Below are positions 14,705 through 21,693 of a stretch of DNA of 22,598 nt, piece after piece. Origin of the DNA: a virus. Under the pieces are notes generated by a model. That model was given only the letters and a program-made list of their open reading frames with translations. It ran no database searches and was not told the origin of the DNA. The stretch spans positions 1 to 22,598 of IMG/VR virus record IMGVR_UViG_3300021962_000702; one strand, 5' to 3'. A program made the position numbers and the translations under genes. Numbering within the stretch: position 1 is the stretch's first letter; every line of letters begins with the position of its first letter.

Positions 14705-16027
14705 ATGCCCGCGAATATTGCAGCACAAGGCGGTCAGTCTCAAATAGATTTATTTGAATTTGAATCAAACTATGATAAACCTAAGTTAGACTTAGCGGGT
14801 GGTATTGTTGAATTAAATTATTATGAAAGTATTCTTGATAACACTGTAAGGGCAACTGCAACTTTTGCTGATACTGGTTATCGAAAAGAAGAGGGTTCTG
14901 CAGTTACTGAGGAACAAGGAATTAAACTTACAACAGGTGAAAAGGTTAATCTAAAAATTACTGATGGGTATGATACAACTTTATCTTTTCTTGGAGAAAA
15001 GCATTTAGTTGTTATGGAACCAAAGCAAACCGCAGGAACAACAAATAAAATTACATTTGATATCGATTTAATTACAGCGGAAGCAGTGAATAATGATCTA
15101 GTTCCTAATAGGTGCGTTAAAAACTATCAAGGTAAGATATCAGATACTGTAGAAAAAATATTAAAAGAAGTATTAAAGACTCCTAAAGAACTTGATATTG
15201 ATACAACATTAAATTCTATAGTTCTTGTTCCTACTACAACAAAACCTTTTTATCAATGTACCTGGTTAGGTCCAAGATCAGTACCCGATGTTCAAGATGC
15301 AAAAGCAAAACTTGCGGGATTTCTTTTCTTTGAAACTTACGAAGGTTATAAGTTTAAATCTATTGATAAATTATTTGAACAAAAACCAAAGAAAAAACTG
15401 ATCTTCAATAATTTGATTGGAGAAATTCCTCCAATGTATGATGCTAAAATTCTTCAATATTCTTTTGTAAGTTCTTTGAATCTTAAAAACATTCTACAAA
15501 CTGGATCACATTTAAAAACTGAATTAAAAGCAATGAATACTTATGAAAGTTCTTATCGCAAAAATGAAGCAGACTCTAAGGATCAATTCAATCAAACCAA
15601 TAACGGTGGAAAGGAACAACCGGTAATTGGAAAGTTTTTAAACTTACAAGAACAGGCATCAAGAATATCATATAAACTTGATGATCAAGGATTTTTAGTT
15701 CCAGGGAAAACATTAAAAGAACAACTTCCAAAATCAACTTATGTAAATTATAACAATGATGAGATTTTAAGACAATCTTATATGAGATATAATAATCTCT
15801 TTTCAACTAAACTTTCTATTGCAATTCCTGGAGATTTTAGTCTTCATGCTGGAGACTTAGTTCATTGCGACTTCCCTGAAATTACAAGTAATAAAACAAA
15901 ACTTGTAAGTGAGAAAGTAAGTGGTATATATATGATATCAGATGTGTGTCATCGTATAACAAAAAATAGTTGTTATACAAGATTAAATCTAGTAAGAGAT
16001 TCAATCGGAAGAAAAGCAATCAAATAA
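14705..16027 (+). CDS. gp27: Baseplate hub protein, gp27-like
   Basis: A 440-residue protein with a good ribosome site (AGAGGA) 3 bases after the previous gene. It starts with a short tail and QIDLFEFESNYDKPKLDLAGGIVELNYYESILDNTVRATATF, the usual opening of hub domains that form the pseudo-hexameric torus. It continues with FYQCTWLGPRSVPDVQDAKA, GFLFFETYEGYKFKSIDKL, and near the end KLSIAIPGDFSLHAGDLVHCDFP and GIYMISDVCHRIT. This matches gp27/gp44-type hubs, which hold the tube end and carry the gp5 spike. It is followed by CP12 and then the gp5-like OB protein, so hub and spike genes are interrupted by a metabolic gene. Confidence 0.75.
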   Translation: MPANIAAQGGQSQIDLFEFESNYDKPKLDLAGGIVELNYYESILDNTVRATATFADTGYRKEEGSAVTEEQGIKLTTGEKVNLKITDGYDTTLSFLGEKHLVVMEPKQTAGTTNKITFDIDLITAEAVNNDLVPNRCVKNYQGKISDTVEKILKEVLKTPKELDIDTTLNSIVLVPTTTKPFYQCTWLGPRSVPDVQDAKAKLAGFLFFETYEGYKFKSIDKLFEQKPKKKLIFNNLIGEIPPMYDAKILQYSFVSSLNLKNILQTGSHLKTELKAMNTYESSYRKNEADSKDQFNQTNNGGKEQPVIGKFLNLQEQASRISYKLDDQGFLVPGKTLKEQLPKSTYVNYNNDEILRQSYMRYNNLFSTKLSIAIPGDFSLHAGDLVHCDFPEITSNKTKLVSEKVSGIYMISDVCHRITKNSCYTRLNLVRDSIGRKAIK

Positions 16028-16031
16028 TAAT

Positions 16032-16039
16032 AATAAATA
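16032..16039 (+). promoter_or_regulatory. Possible late promoter AATAAATA before cp12
   Basis: AATAAATA in a 35-base AT-rich gap lies 24 bases before the cp12 ATG. This is one of the few true gaps in the module. The surrounding TAATAATAATAA repeats make chance matches easier. Confidence 0.42.
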
Positions 16040-16062
16040 ATATTAATTAACTTTGTGTTCAT

Positions 16063-16278
16063 ATGGACAGAACACTTCAACAACACATCAATGATGATCG
16101 TGACGAGTTGGATAATCCAAACACAAGTGGTCAGCGTCGTCGTCATTTAGAAGGAGAACTTGATGCTCTAGAGAAGTATCAAGTGAATCATCCTGATACA
16201 GATCACGATCCAACAGGACTTGAGATGTACTGCGACGAACATCCTGATGCGCTCGAATGTAGAATTTATGAGGATTAA
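16063..16278 (+). CDS. cp12: CP12, Calvin-cycle regulator (auxiliary metabolic gene)
   Basis: A 71-residue acidic protein. The C-terminus LEMYCDEHPDALECRIYED (53-71) is the CP12 signature (LExYCDxxPxAxECRVYxD), with the disulphide pair C57/C66. The helix HLEGELDALEKYQVNH (28-43) stands where CP12 has its AAWDxVEELQ helix. The N-terminal Cys pair of many cyanobacterial and plant CP12s is absent. In the host, oxidised CP12 ties GAPDH and phosphoribulokinase into an inactive complex, stopping the Calvin cycle. Phage CP12 is thought to push carbon to the pentose phosphate pathway for NADPH and ribose. It has no clear ribosome site and follows a late-type octamer. Its TAA shares a base with the ATG of the next gene. 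Confidence 0.9.
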   Translation: MDRTLQQHINDDRDELDNPNTSGQRRRHLEGELDALEKYQVNHPDTDHDPTGLEMYCDEHPDALECRIYED

Positions 16279-16784
16279 TGAACGAATACTCTGGAAACTT
16301 TGATTTAAATTCAGTATCTTCTTTACCAAGATGGTTTGGTAGAGTAGTTTCTAGTGTCTCCTGGCAGGATAATTTGGAACCAGAACACTTTGATGCTGGA
16401 GCAAAAAAAGGGTGGGGATATCGTTATCGTGTTAGGTATTTTGGATTACATTCTTCAAATACAAATGAACTTCCAGATGAACAGTTGCCAATGGCAAATG
16501 TCGTTCTTCCAACAACTTCAGGATCAGGATTAGGTGGGTTTGTCGATACACCTTCTATATCTCCGGGAACAATAGTAACCGGATTCTTTATGGATGGGAT
16601 GGCAGGTCAGGAACCGTATATTGATGGACTCCTTATGAACTCGAATAATAATGTTCCCAAAACTCAACCTAGAGATCAACTAGGCGGTCTTCAACTTTTT
16701 AATGATACTTATGGTCCAGATGCTAAAGTTCCTGACCATTTGAGATTGATTAAAAAGATACCTGGCGTAAAACCAACACGATAA
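16278..16784 (+). CDS. gp5: gp5-like OB-fold hub/spike protein without lysozyme domain
   Basis: A 168-residue protein resembling the first domain of T4 gp5: PRWFGRVVSSV, GWGYRYRVRYFGLHSSN, DEQLPMANVVLPTTSGSGLGGFVDTPSISPGTIVTGFFMD, EPYIDGLLM, then a short Pro/Gln-rich end. T4 gp5 (575 residues) also has a lysozyme domain and a beta-helix needle; neither is present here. It probably forms the trimeric platform under the gp27-like hub. The N-terminal DLNSV recurs in the next protein. Annotating it as full gp5 would be misleading. Confidence 0.78.
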   Translation: MNEYSGNFDLNSVSSLPRWFGRVVSSVSWQDNLEPEHFDAGAKKGWGYRYRVRYFGLHSSNTNELPDEQLPMANVVLPTTSGSGLGGFVDTPSISPGTIVTGFFMDGMAGQEPYIDGLLMNSNNNVPKTQPRDQLGGLQLFNDTYGPDAKVPDHLRLIKKIPGVKPTR

Positions 16785-16797
16785 TCGGAATATAATT

Positions 16798-17847
16798 ATG
16801 AATTATCCAGCAACTGTAGATCTAAATTCTGTACCTGAATATTTTAGAATACAAGACCATAAAGACTGGACTTTGGCAGAATGGTCTCAGAATGACGATG
16901 CGTATAAAAATATTTCAATCCAGAGTCCCTGTAAAAGTGGTAACACAGACATTAAGGGAATTCAGAGAACAATTAAAAATCTCCAGAATGAAATAACAAA
17001 AGTTCAAAAGTACTCTGGTAGATTATCAAACTTAAATTCTGCTGTCAGTGTTTTTATTAATGAAGATTCTGGAGCTGGAAAAACGATAAAGAAATATCTT
17101 GACATTGCAACAGGTGATATTTCTGGTTATGTAAAAAATATTTTAGGTGGTGTTCGTGGATGGGTATTAAATGAAGTTCAAAGAGAAGCAAAAAAACGAG
17201 TTCCTTTTCTTTTCCCTGGAGAAATGCCATCATTTATTGATAACTTAAGTAAGGGAACAAATATAATTTCTTGTGCTTTCTCTAAGATTGTTAGAGGTCT
17301 GGCATCAACTGTTGGAAACTTACTACTACAATTTATCGATAAGTATATCAATGGTCCATTATGTATAGTAGAAAATTTTATTTCTGGAATACTTGATAAT
17401 ATTTTAGATCCGATTATTAATTCTATCAACGCTGCTCTTTCTCTTATAACTGGAGCAGTGAGTAATTTGGCAGGTAGTCTTTTTAATGCACTTGATTTTG
17501 TATCGGGTATTTTAAGTTTCTTTGATTGTGATGATGATCGTGCTTGTCCTTCTGTAGATGAAATTAATCTTGCTGGAACTGCTGCTCTTGCTGGAGATCC
17601 TCCAAGTGGTTCTGGTAATGATGCCGGAGGTAAAGGCGCTTCAGGTGCTCCTGCAACAGCAAATCTTAATGTGACGGGAGGTGCTCCTACATCTACAGAA
17701 ACTCCAACCAATCAATTACCAATTGGAGGATCTAATTCAGAGACTCTATCCGCTGCTGCTGATGAACGAGATTTAATCGAATCCCAAAATGCAAGACGTT
17801 TGTTAGCTGGCGAAACAGTCGATAATGTTACTTTTAGATTAGAATAA
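16798..17847 (+). CDS. Structural protein of unknown function, helical and hydrophobic in the middle
   Basis: A 349-residue protein I do not recognise by family. It opens MNYPATVDLNSVPEYFRI, sharing DLNSV with the preceding OB protein. A helical stretch follows (IKGIQRTIKNLQNEITKVQK), then a long Leu/Ile/Val/Gly-rich part (about 95-240) with LCIVENFISGILDNILDPII and SLFNALDFVSGILSFF. After CDDDRAC, the last 100 residues are low-complexity Gly/Ala/Ser/Thr. The pattern suits a virion protein that inserts into, or packs within, the spike or tube, or a small membrane-active injection protein. The ribosome site is weak (CGGAA). It lies in the run of spike-region genes 16278-19556. Confidence 0.7.
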   Translation: MNYPATVDLNSVPEYFRIQDHKDWTLAEWSQNDDAYKNISIQSPCKSGNTDIKGIQRTIKNLQNEITKVQKYSGRLSNLNSAVSVFINEDSGAGKTIKKYLDIATGDISGYVKNILGGVRGWVLNEVQREAKKRVPFLFPGEMPSFIDNLSKGTNIISCAFSKIVRGLASTVGNLLLQFIDKYINGPLCIVENFISGILDNILDPIINSINAALSLITGAVSNLAGSLFNALDFVSGILSFFDCDDDRACPSVDEINLAGTAALAGDPPSGSGNDAGGKGASGAPATANLNVTGGAPTSTETPTNQLPIGGSNSETLSAAADERDLIESQNARRLLAGETVDNVTFRLE

Positions 17848-17848
17848 A

Positions 17849-18976
17849 ATGGCAGATCAATATAGAGACAGTTGTGTAAAAAGACAAAGTAAGAATAGAG
17901 GCAAAGAAGATCCGATTAGAGTATCTTTCTTCGATAAAGACGGACAGTTAATTGATGATGTTACTCGTAAAGAAGCAAGTTGTATCGCATCAAAAAATTC
18001 TTCTCAACTATTTTATTTTCAGGATGCAAATGGTCTCAGAAGAGAACTTCTGATTGATGATGTAAATAAATTAACAGTTAATGATGCCACAATACCATCT
18101 GTCCCAACTTGCCCAACAGATCCACAACTTTGCGGACCACCTAAAGTTAGATTTCTTAGTGGTGGTGGATTTGGTGCTTTAGCAAATGCAATCGTAAGTC
18201 CCAATTCTTCCTCTATAATCGGATTTGATATTGTAAATCCAGGATTTAATTATCTTTCTGTTCCTCAAGCTTATTTGGAGGATGATTGTGGAAAGGGATC
18301 TGGTGGAAGTTTATTAGTTCAAACTCAACCTTATGGAACCCGATCAGGATTAGGCACCACTACTGTTAGTAGTGGAAAGGGAGGATTAGAAGTTAAGAAT
18401 ATAGTTGTAACTGCTCCTGGAGATGGATATATCGCAGCTCCAGATGGAAGTCTTGGTGGCAATGGAAGAGTTTTTGCGGATGTTGGTGAAGCATACGTTA
18501 AGAAGAATGATGGGACAGTGTATCCAGTTCCTGGTGGTGTTTTACCTCCTGACTTGGCACCCGACGATGAATTCATCCCAGTCAATCCTCTTCCTCAACC
18601 ACAACCGGAACGCCTAGTTACATATCCAGTCATTCTTGAAATAGAGGAAGTTTATGTTGATGATCCTGGATTTCGTTACGTTCCTGGGGATACTATCACA
18701 GCAGAGAAAGGTGCCATTTTAGAACCCGTCATTAATGATAGAGGAGAAATTGAATCCGTAAGAGTTATAAATGGTGGAATAGGGTTCGTAGATACTCCAG
18801 TATTAACCATAAATTCAAATACAGGATATAATGCAAGGTTAATACCAGTATTAAGACCAATACCAATCCCTGAAGGAGTTCCTATAGATGTTCCTCCAGG
18901 AACTCAGATAATTAGTGTAGTTGATTGTGTTGGAAAAATTTCACCAAAATCAAATTTTGATATAGTACCAAGATAA
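17849..18976 (+). CDS. Structural protein with repeated PGxxY beta motifs
   Basis: A 375-residue protein separated by one base from the gene before. After an N-terminal part with several Cys (DSCVKRQSKN; EASCIAS; CPTDPQLCG) it has recurrent units: IVNPGFNYLSVPQAYL (about 128), VTAPGDGYIAAP (about 187), VDDPGFRYVPGDTI (about 270) and INGGIGFVDTPVLTI (about 306). Such units occur in many cyanophage virion proteins and probably form stacked beta modules. A Pro-rich segment (PLPQPQPE, near 248) separates the repeats. Its position among spike genes suggests a tail-tip or fibre component; the exact role is unknown. Confidence 0.72.
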   Translation: MADQYRDSCVKRQSKNRGKEDPIRVSFFDKDGQLIDDVTRKEASCIASKNSSQLFYFQDANGLRRELLIDDVNKLTVNDATIPSVPTCPTDPQLCGPPKVRFLSGGGFGALANAIVSPNSSSIIGFDIVNPGFNYLSVPQAYLEDDCGKGSGGSLLVQTQPYGTRSGLGTTTVSSGKGGLEVKNIVVTAPGDGYIAAPDGSLGGNGRVFADVGEAYVKKNDGTVYPVPGGVLPPDLAPDDEFIPVNPLPQPQPERLVTYPVILEIEEVYVDDPGFRYVPGDTITAEKGAILEPVINDRGEIESVRVINGGIGFVDTPVLTINSNTGYNARLIPVLRPIPIPEGVPIDVPPGTQIISVVDCVGKISPKSNFDIVPR

Positions 18977-18977
18977 A

Positions 18978-19556
18978 ATGGCAAAATCTAAAAACTACGA
19001 AACAAAAAGAACAGGCACAAAGGATGGTCAATTATCATTTGGTCATATTCATGGCGATGAAGTAAAGTCTTCAGTTATGATTCAAGGGCAAGAGTCTCTT
19101 GAATATATTACTATTGATCAGACAGAACCTAGAAAAAGATGGATGACATCTAGATGTAGGGGAAGGTATCAGGTTAAATGTGGAGATGATATTCCAAAAG
19201 ATCAGATTGGAATGTGGTTTAATGCGGACAGTAGTGACATTCTAATTCAAACAAAAGGAAGAATTAGAATGGAGGCTGAGAATATTGATATAATTGCTCG
19301 TGGTCCTGATACAAGTAAAGGTGTAATTAATATTCAATCAAATGAAAGCGTAAATATTGAGACAAAAAGATTCACCGCAAATGCTAATGAGTCTATTAGC
19401 ATTTTTACTGATGGTGATATGTTCCAGAGTGCAATAAATATTATGAAGGTCTATGGTGGTTCTATTCAAAAAATGACTGCCAGAAGTGTAATCAAACCAC
19501 CATCACTACCAATTTTAGATAGTTTAGTTCAATACGCAAAACCATTTAACTTTTAA
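18978..19556 (+). CDS. Candidate spike-tip beta-helix protein (gp5 C-domain-like)
   Basis: A 192-residue protein. Residues about 85-160 show short alternating strands: SDILIQTKGRIRMEAENIDIIA, GVINIQSNESVNIETKRFTAN and ANESISIFTDGDMF. This is the kind of pattern seen in the trimeric beta-helix of T4 gp5 C and VgrG tips. The N-terminal part has GQLSFGHIHGDEVKSSVMIQGQESLEYITID and CRGRYQVKCGDD. With the separate OB protein at 16278-16784 it could complete the membrane-piercing device. No PAAR-type tip motif was seen. The assignment is structural intuition, not a recognised family. Confidence 0.55.
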   Translation: MAKSKNYETKRTGTKDGQLSFGHIHGDEVKSSVMIQGQESLEYITIDQTEPRKRWMTSRCRGRYQVKCGDDIPKDQIGMWFNADSSDILIQTKGRIRMEAENIDIIARGPDTSKGVINIQSNESVNIETKRFTANANESISIFTDGDMFQSAINIMKVYGGSIQKMTARSVIKPPSLPILDSLVQYAKPFNF

Positions 19557-19562
19557 AAAATT

Positions 19563-20354
19563 ATGTCAAGTTCAAGTGATTTTGAGTTGATTCATGGTCA
19601 ACTTCATGTAACAAAAGATCCATCAAAACCAGAAAATCTTGGTAGAGGTCTTGCCACAATTCGTGGTGCTACCTATATGCAAGGTCCTACTGTAATTGGA
19701 AAAGATGATGCCCATAAAGGAATAACAGCGACTTTGATGGTTGCTCCTTTAGATAATAGCGATTCTTCACCTCCCATCATTCCTGGAGCACTTTGCACCG
19801 GAGTGCATAATCCATATTCACTTGCGGTGATTGGAGATGCTGCAATTTTTGACAATTTAGATGTTGCTCAAAATATTGCTGCAGGAAATAATATTGTTGC
19901 TCAAGGTGAAGTAATGTCTCGTTGTGGAGGACATATTCTTTCTGCAAAGAAGAACTTTGATATTTCTCATCCAACTAAAGAAGGTTGGAGACTTCGCCAC
20001 ACTTGTCCAGAGGGTCCTTCAAATGATGTTTATTTTCGTGGAAGAGTAAAAAATAAAACAGAGATTCATCTTCCAGAATATTGGAAAGGTCTCGTAGAGA
20101 TTAATACAATCACAGTTAGTTTAACACCTATTGGTGCTCATCAGGATGTGATCATAAAAAGGTGGGACGATTCGAAAGTATACCTTCAAGCAAAAGGTGG
20201 TATGCCAATAGATTGTTTTTATTATATTATGGCAGAAAGAAAAGACGGTGAAAAATTAATTCCTGAATATCCTGGAGAAAGTCCATCAGATTATCCAGGA
20301 AATAATGATGAGTATTCTATTTCTGGTTATCACTATGATGTTAAGGAGAAATAA
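19563..20354 (+). CDS. Fibre-like structural protein, copy 1 of a related pair
   Basis: A 263-residue protein. N-terminal half: FELIHGQLHVTKDPSKPENLGRGLATIRGATYMQGPTVIG and a repeated AGNNIVAQGEV pattern suggesting fibre-like beta structure. Residues about 130-258 form a domain common in cyanophage fibre-type proteins: KKNFDISHPTKEGWRLRHTCPEGPSNDVYFRGRV, LPEYWKGLVEINTITVSLTPIG and EYPGESPSDYPGNNDEYSISGYHYD. The same domain is in the next gene. The domain resembles the C-terminal part of some fibres with chaperone or host-binding functions, but its exact role is unknown. No good ribosome site precedes ATG 19563. Confidence 0.72.
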   Translation: MSSSSDFELIHGQLHVTKDPSKPENLGRGLATIRGATYMQGPTVIGKDDAHKGITATLMVAPLDNSDSSPPIIPGALCTGVHNPYSLAVIGDAAIFDNLDVAQNIAAGNNIVAQGEVMSRCGGHILSAKKNFDISHPTKEGWRLRHTCPEGPSNDVYFRGRVKNKTEIHLPEYWKGLVEINTITVSLTPIGAHQDVIIKRWDDSKVYLQAKGGMPIDCFYYIMAERKDGEKLIPEYPGESPSDYPGNNDEYSISGYHYDVKEK

Positions 20355-20356
20355 AA

Positions 20357-21055
20357 ATGGCTAACGAATTTGAACCAAAAAATATTGGAAAAAAGAACTG
20401 CGATGGACCAGTTGCTGGAATTCCTCATCCAAGTTATGATTATATTCACAGATCTACAACAGGCGATGATGATTATCCCGAAGATGCTTGTCCTAGATAT
20501 CTTCAAGTTAATGGAAGATTTGCAAATCTCCAAATTGATACTCAAGCAACAGCACCAACTTTTAATGGAAATCTGAACGGAGTTGCGAGTGGAAATAAAG
20601 TTCTTTCTGCATTTGATATTCCACACGTAAAAGATAAAAATAAAAGAATTCGTCACATTGTTGCCGAAGGACCGGAACCTGGAATTTATATTCGCGGAAA
20701 ACTTAGTGATGAAAATATTATTGACTTACCAGAATACTGGGATGGTCTCATAGATCCGGAAACAGTCACAGTCACTCTAACTCAAATTGGATATTCTCAA
20801 GATTTAATAGTTGATAGGATTGAATGTGGTAAAAAAGTTATTATTCGTTCTGGAGTTGGTGCAAATATCAATTGCTATTACGAGGTTTGGGCAGCGAGAT
20901 GGGTTAATCCAATGAATCACGATGAGAAACTTCATGTTGTTTATGAAGGGGAGACACCTAATGATTACCCTGACAGCAATAAAAACTTCTTAATTGGTGG
21001 TTGGGACTATGATCGAAGAAATTCTCAATGGGAGGTGCTTGACAGTGCAGACTGA
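20357..21055 (+). CDS. Fibre-like structural protein, copy 2 of a related pair
   Basis: A 232-residue protein with a strong ribosome site (AAGGAG) that lies inside the end of the preceding gene. The N-terminal 80 residues differ from copy 1 and include HPSYDYIHRSTTGDDDYPED and FNGNLNGVASG. Residues about 85-222 match copy 1: FDIPHVKDKNKRIRHIVAEGPEPGIYIRGKL, LPEYWDGLIDPETVTVTLTQIG and YEGETPNDYPDSNKNFLIGGWDYD. The pair probably arose by duplication with exchange of the attachment half. It is the last late structural gene, and its final codons contain the -35 of an early-type promoter. Confidence 0.73.
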   Translation: MANEFEPKNIGKKNCDGPVAGIPHPSYDYIHRSTTGDDDYPEDACPRYLQVNGRFANLQIDTQATAPTFNGNLNGVASGNKVLSAFDIPHVKDKNKRIRHIVAEGPEPGIYIRGKLSDENIIDLPEYWDGLIDPETVTVTLTQIGYSQDLIVDRIECGKKVIIRSGVGANINCYYEVWAARWVNPMNHDEKLHVVYEGETPNDYPDSNKNFLIGGWDYDRRNSQWEVLDSAD

Positions 21056-21067
21056 CGGTGCTATGAT
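21039..21067 (+). promoter_or_regulatory. Strong sigma70-type (early) promoter opening the tRNA/small-gene region
   Basis: TTGACA (21039-21044), a 17-base spacer, then TATGAT (5 of 6) at 21062-21067, with a predicted start near 21074 and the next ATG at 21093. The -35 lies in the last codons of the fibre-like gene. It marks the switch from the late structural module to host-polymerase-driven small genes. Confidence 0.78.
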
Positions 21068-21092
21068 ACTTAGGTAATCAACGGACGACCGA

Positions 21093-21275
21093 ATGCAAGA
21101 CGAGTACCTCTCACGCTGCGTGGTGGATCCAATCAAGCGTACAGTGTATCTGTACTCTAGTGAAGGATCAGAAAAGCAAGTGACATGTGATACAGTAGAT
21201 GAATTTATGAATGTGCTAGAGTTCGTTCGTGCTACAGTGGATGAAGAGACACTCTCATACGCAAATCCACTCTGA
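21093..21275 (+). CDS. Small conserved cyanophage protein, unknown function
   Basis: A 60-residue protein beginning MQDEYLSRCVVDPIKRTVYL, then YSSEGSEKQVTCDTVDEFMNVLEFVRATVDEETLSYA. I recognise the CVVDPxxRTVxLY...CDTVDEFMxVLE pattern from cyanophage genomes but know no function. The predicted layout is two short strands and two helices, without membrane segments. It is the first gene after the early-type promoter at 21039-21067, with about 19 bases of leader and only a weak ribosome site (CGGACGA). Confidence 0.72.
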   Translation: MQDEYLSRCVVDPIKRTVYLYSSEGSEKQVTCDTVDEFMNVLEFVRATVDEETLSYANPL

Positions 21276-21283
21276 AACCAAAA

Positions 21284-21309
21284 TCGACCTTTAATTACAA
21301 AAAGGTCGA
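21284..21309. repeat. Hairpin in the gap between two small genes
   Basis: TCGACCTTT (21284-21292) pairs perfectly with AAAGGTCGA (21301-21309) around an 8-base loop. On the plus strand it is followed by A residues, not T, so it is not a standard terminator for the genes around it; in the minus direction it is followed by only four T. It may stabilise or attenuate the early transcript. Confidence 0.5.
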
Positions 21310-21355
21310 AAAAAATCTCCCGGTAAAAATTGCCCTTATTACTTTTTTGAAAAGT

Positions 21356-21559
21356 ATGGTTTATAAAATTTCATACAAAGACCTCAAAGAGGAACCAGTC
21401 AAAACTACTCCCGAGAATGTAAAAGAGGCAAACGAAGCACTCTTTTCTGCAAAGTGGAACCTCCCCAAAGCAGCAAAGCACTGCGGAATGTCACAAAAGG
21501 AAATGAAATTGACATTCTGGGAGTTTATCAAGTATAATCCTACTACTTACAAAGCGTAA
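21356..21559 (+). CDS. Small HTH-like protein, unknown function
   Basis: A 67-residue protein from ATG 21356; a TTG three codons earlier is possible but less likely. KWNLPKAAKHCGMSQKEMKLTFWEFIK (about 34-60) reads as a helix-turn-helix (AAKHCGMSQKEM), so it may bind DNA or be a small regulator. The N-terminal KTTPENVKEANEALFSA segment is one long helix. I recall similar small proteins in cyanophages without known function. Within its last 17 codons lies a consensus promoter for the tRNA region, and its stop lies in a weak inverted repeat. Confidence 0.65.
   Translation: MVYKISYKDLKEEPVKTTPENVKEANEALFSAKWNLPKAAKHCGMSQKEMKLTFWEFIKYNPTTYKA
21509..21538 (+). promoter_or_regulatory. Consensus sigma70-type promoter upstream of tRNA-Leu
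   Basis: TTGACA (21509-21514), an 18-base spacer, then a perfect TATAAT (21533-21538). The predicted start near 21545 is about 23 bases before the tRNA-Leu 5' end. It lies wholly within the HTH-like gene. Both boxes match consensus in full, which makes it the best promoter in the window by sequence. Confidence 0.75.
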
Positions 21560-21567
21560 GTTTTTTT

Positions 21568-21651
21568 GGGGCGGTGGTGGAAGTGGTAGACACACCAGAC
21601 TTAAAATCTGTTGGGAGCAATCCCGTGGGGGTTCAAGTCCCCCTCGCCCTA
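21568..21651 (+). tRNA. tRNA-Leu (anticodon UAA)
   Basis: An 84-base class II tRNA. The acceptor GGGGCGG pairs with TCGCCCT (two G-T pairs), with A as discriminator. The anticodon loop CTTAAAA has TAA at 21602-21604. The long variable arm TGGGA-GCAA-TCCCG is typical of Leu. The T arm is GGGGG-TTCAAGT-CCCCC. CCA is not encoded. There is no intron, unlike the host tRNA-Leu(UAA) of many cyanobacteria. It reads UUA/UUG codons, frequent in this AT-rich phage. The top pair of the anticodon stem is mismatched (C-T). Confidence 0.95.
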
Positions 21652-21663
21652 TGAGGTTCTACC

Positions 21664-21671
21664 TCTAAATA
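21664..21671 (+). promoter_or_regulatory. Possible variant late promoter TCTAAATA
   Basis: The same octamer as at 8529-8536, 23 bases before ATG 21694 and 12 bases after the tRNA-Leu end. It is 7 of 8 to TATAAATA. If real, the following gene could also be read late. Confidence 0.28.
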
Positions 21672-21693
21672 AACAAAAGTAAAGGACTATTCT

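Noticed and set aside
17178-17711. 177-residue minus-strand frame, Pro/Ala/Ser-rich
   Set aside because: It is the reverse reading of a Gly/Ala-rich part of the plus-strand structural gene; composition explains its openness.
21545-21567. Weak inverted repeat ACTTAC/GTAAGT followed by seven T before tRNA-Leu
   Set aside because: Only a 6-bp AT-rich stem, directly at the predicted start of the tRNA transcript; a working terminator here would work against the tRNA gene. It may still weakly end upstream transcripts.
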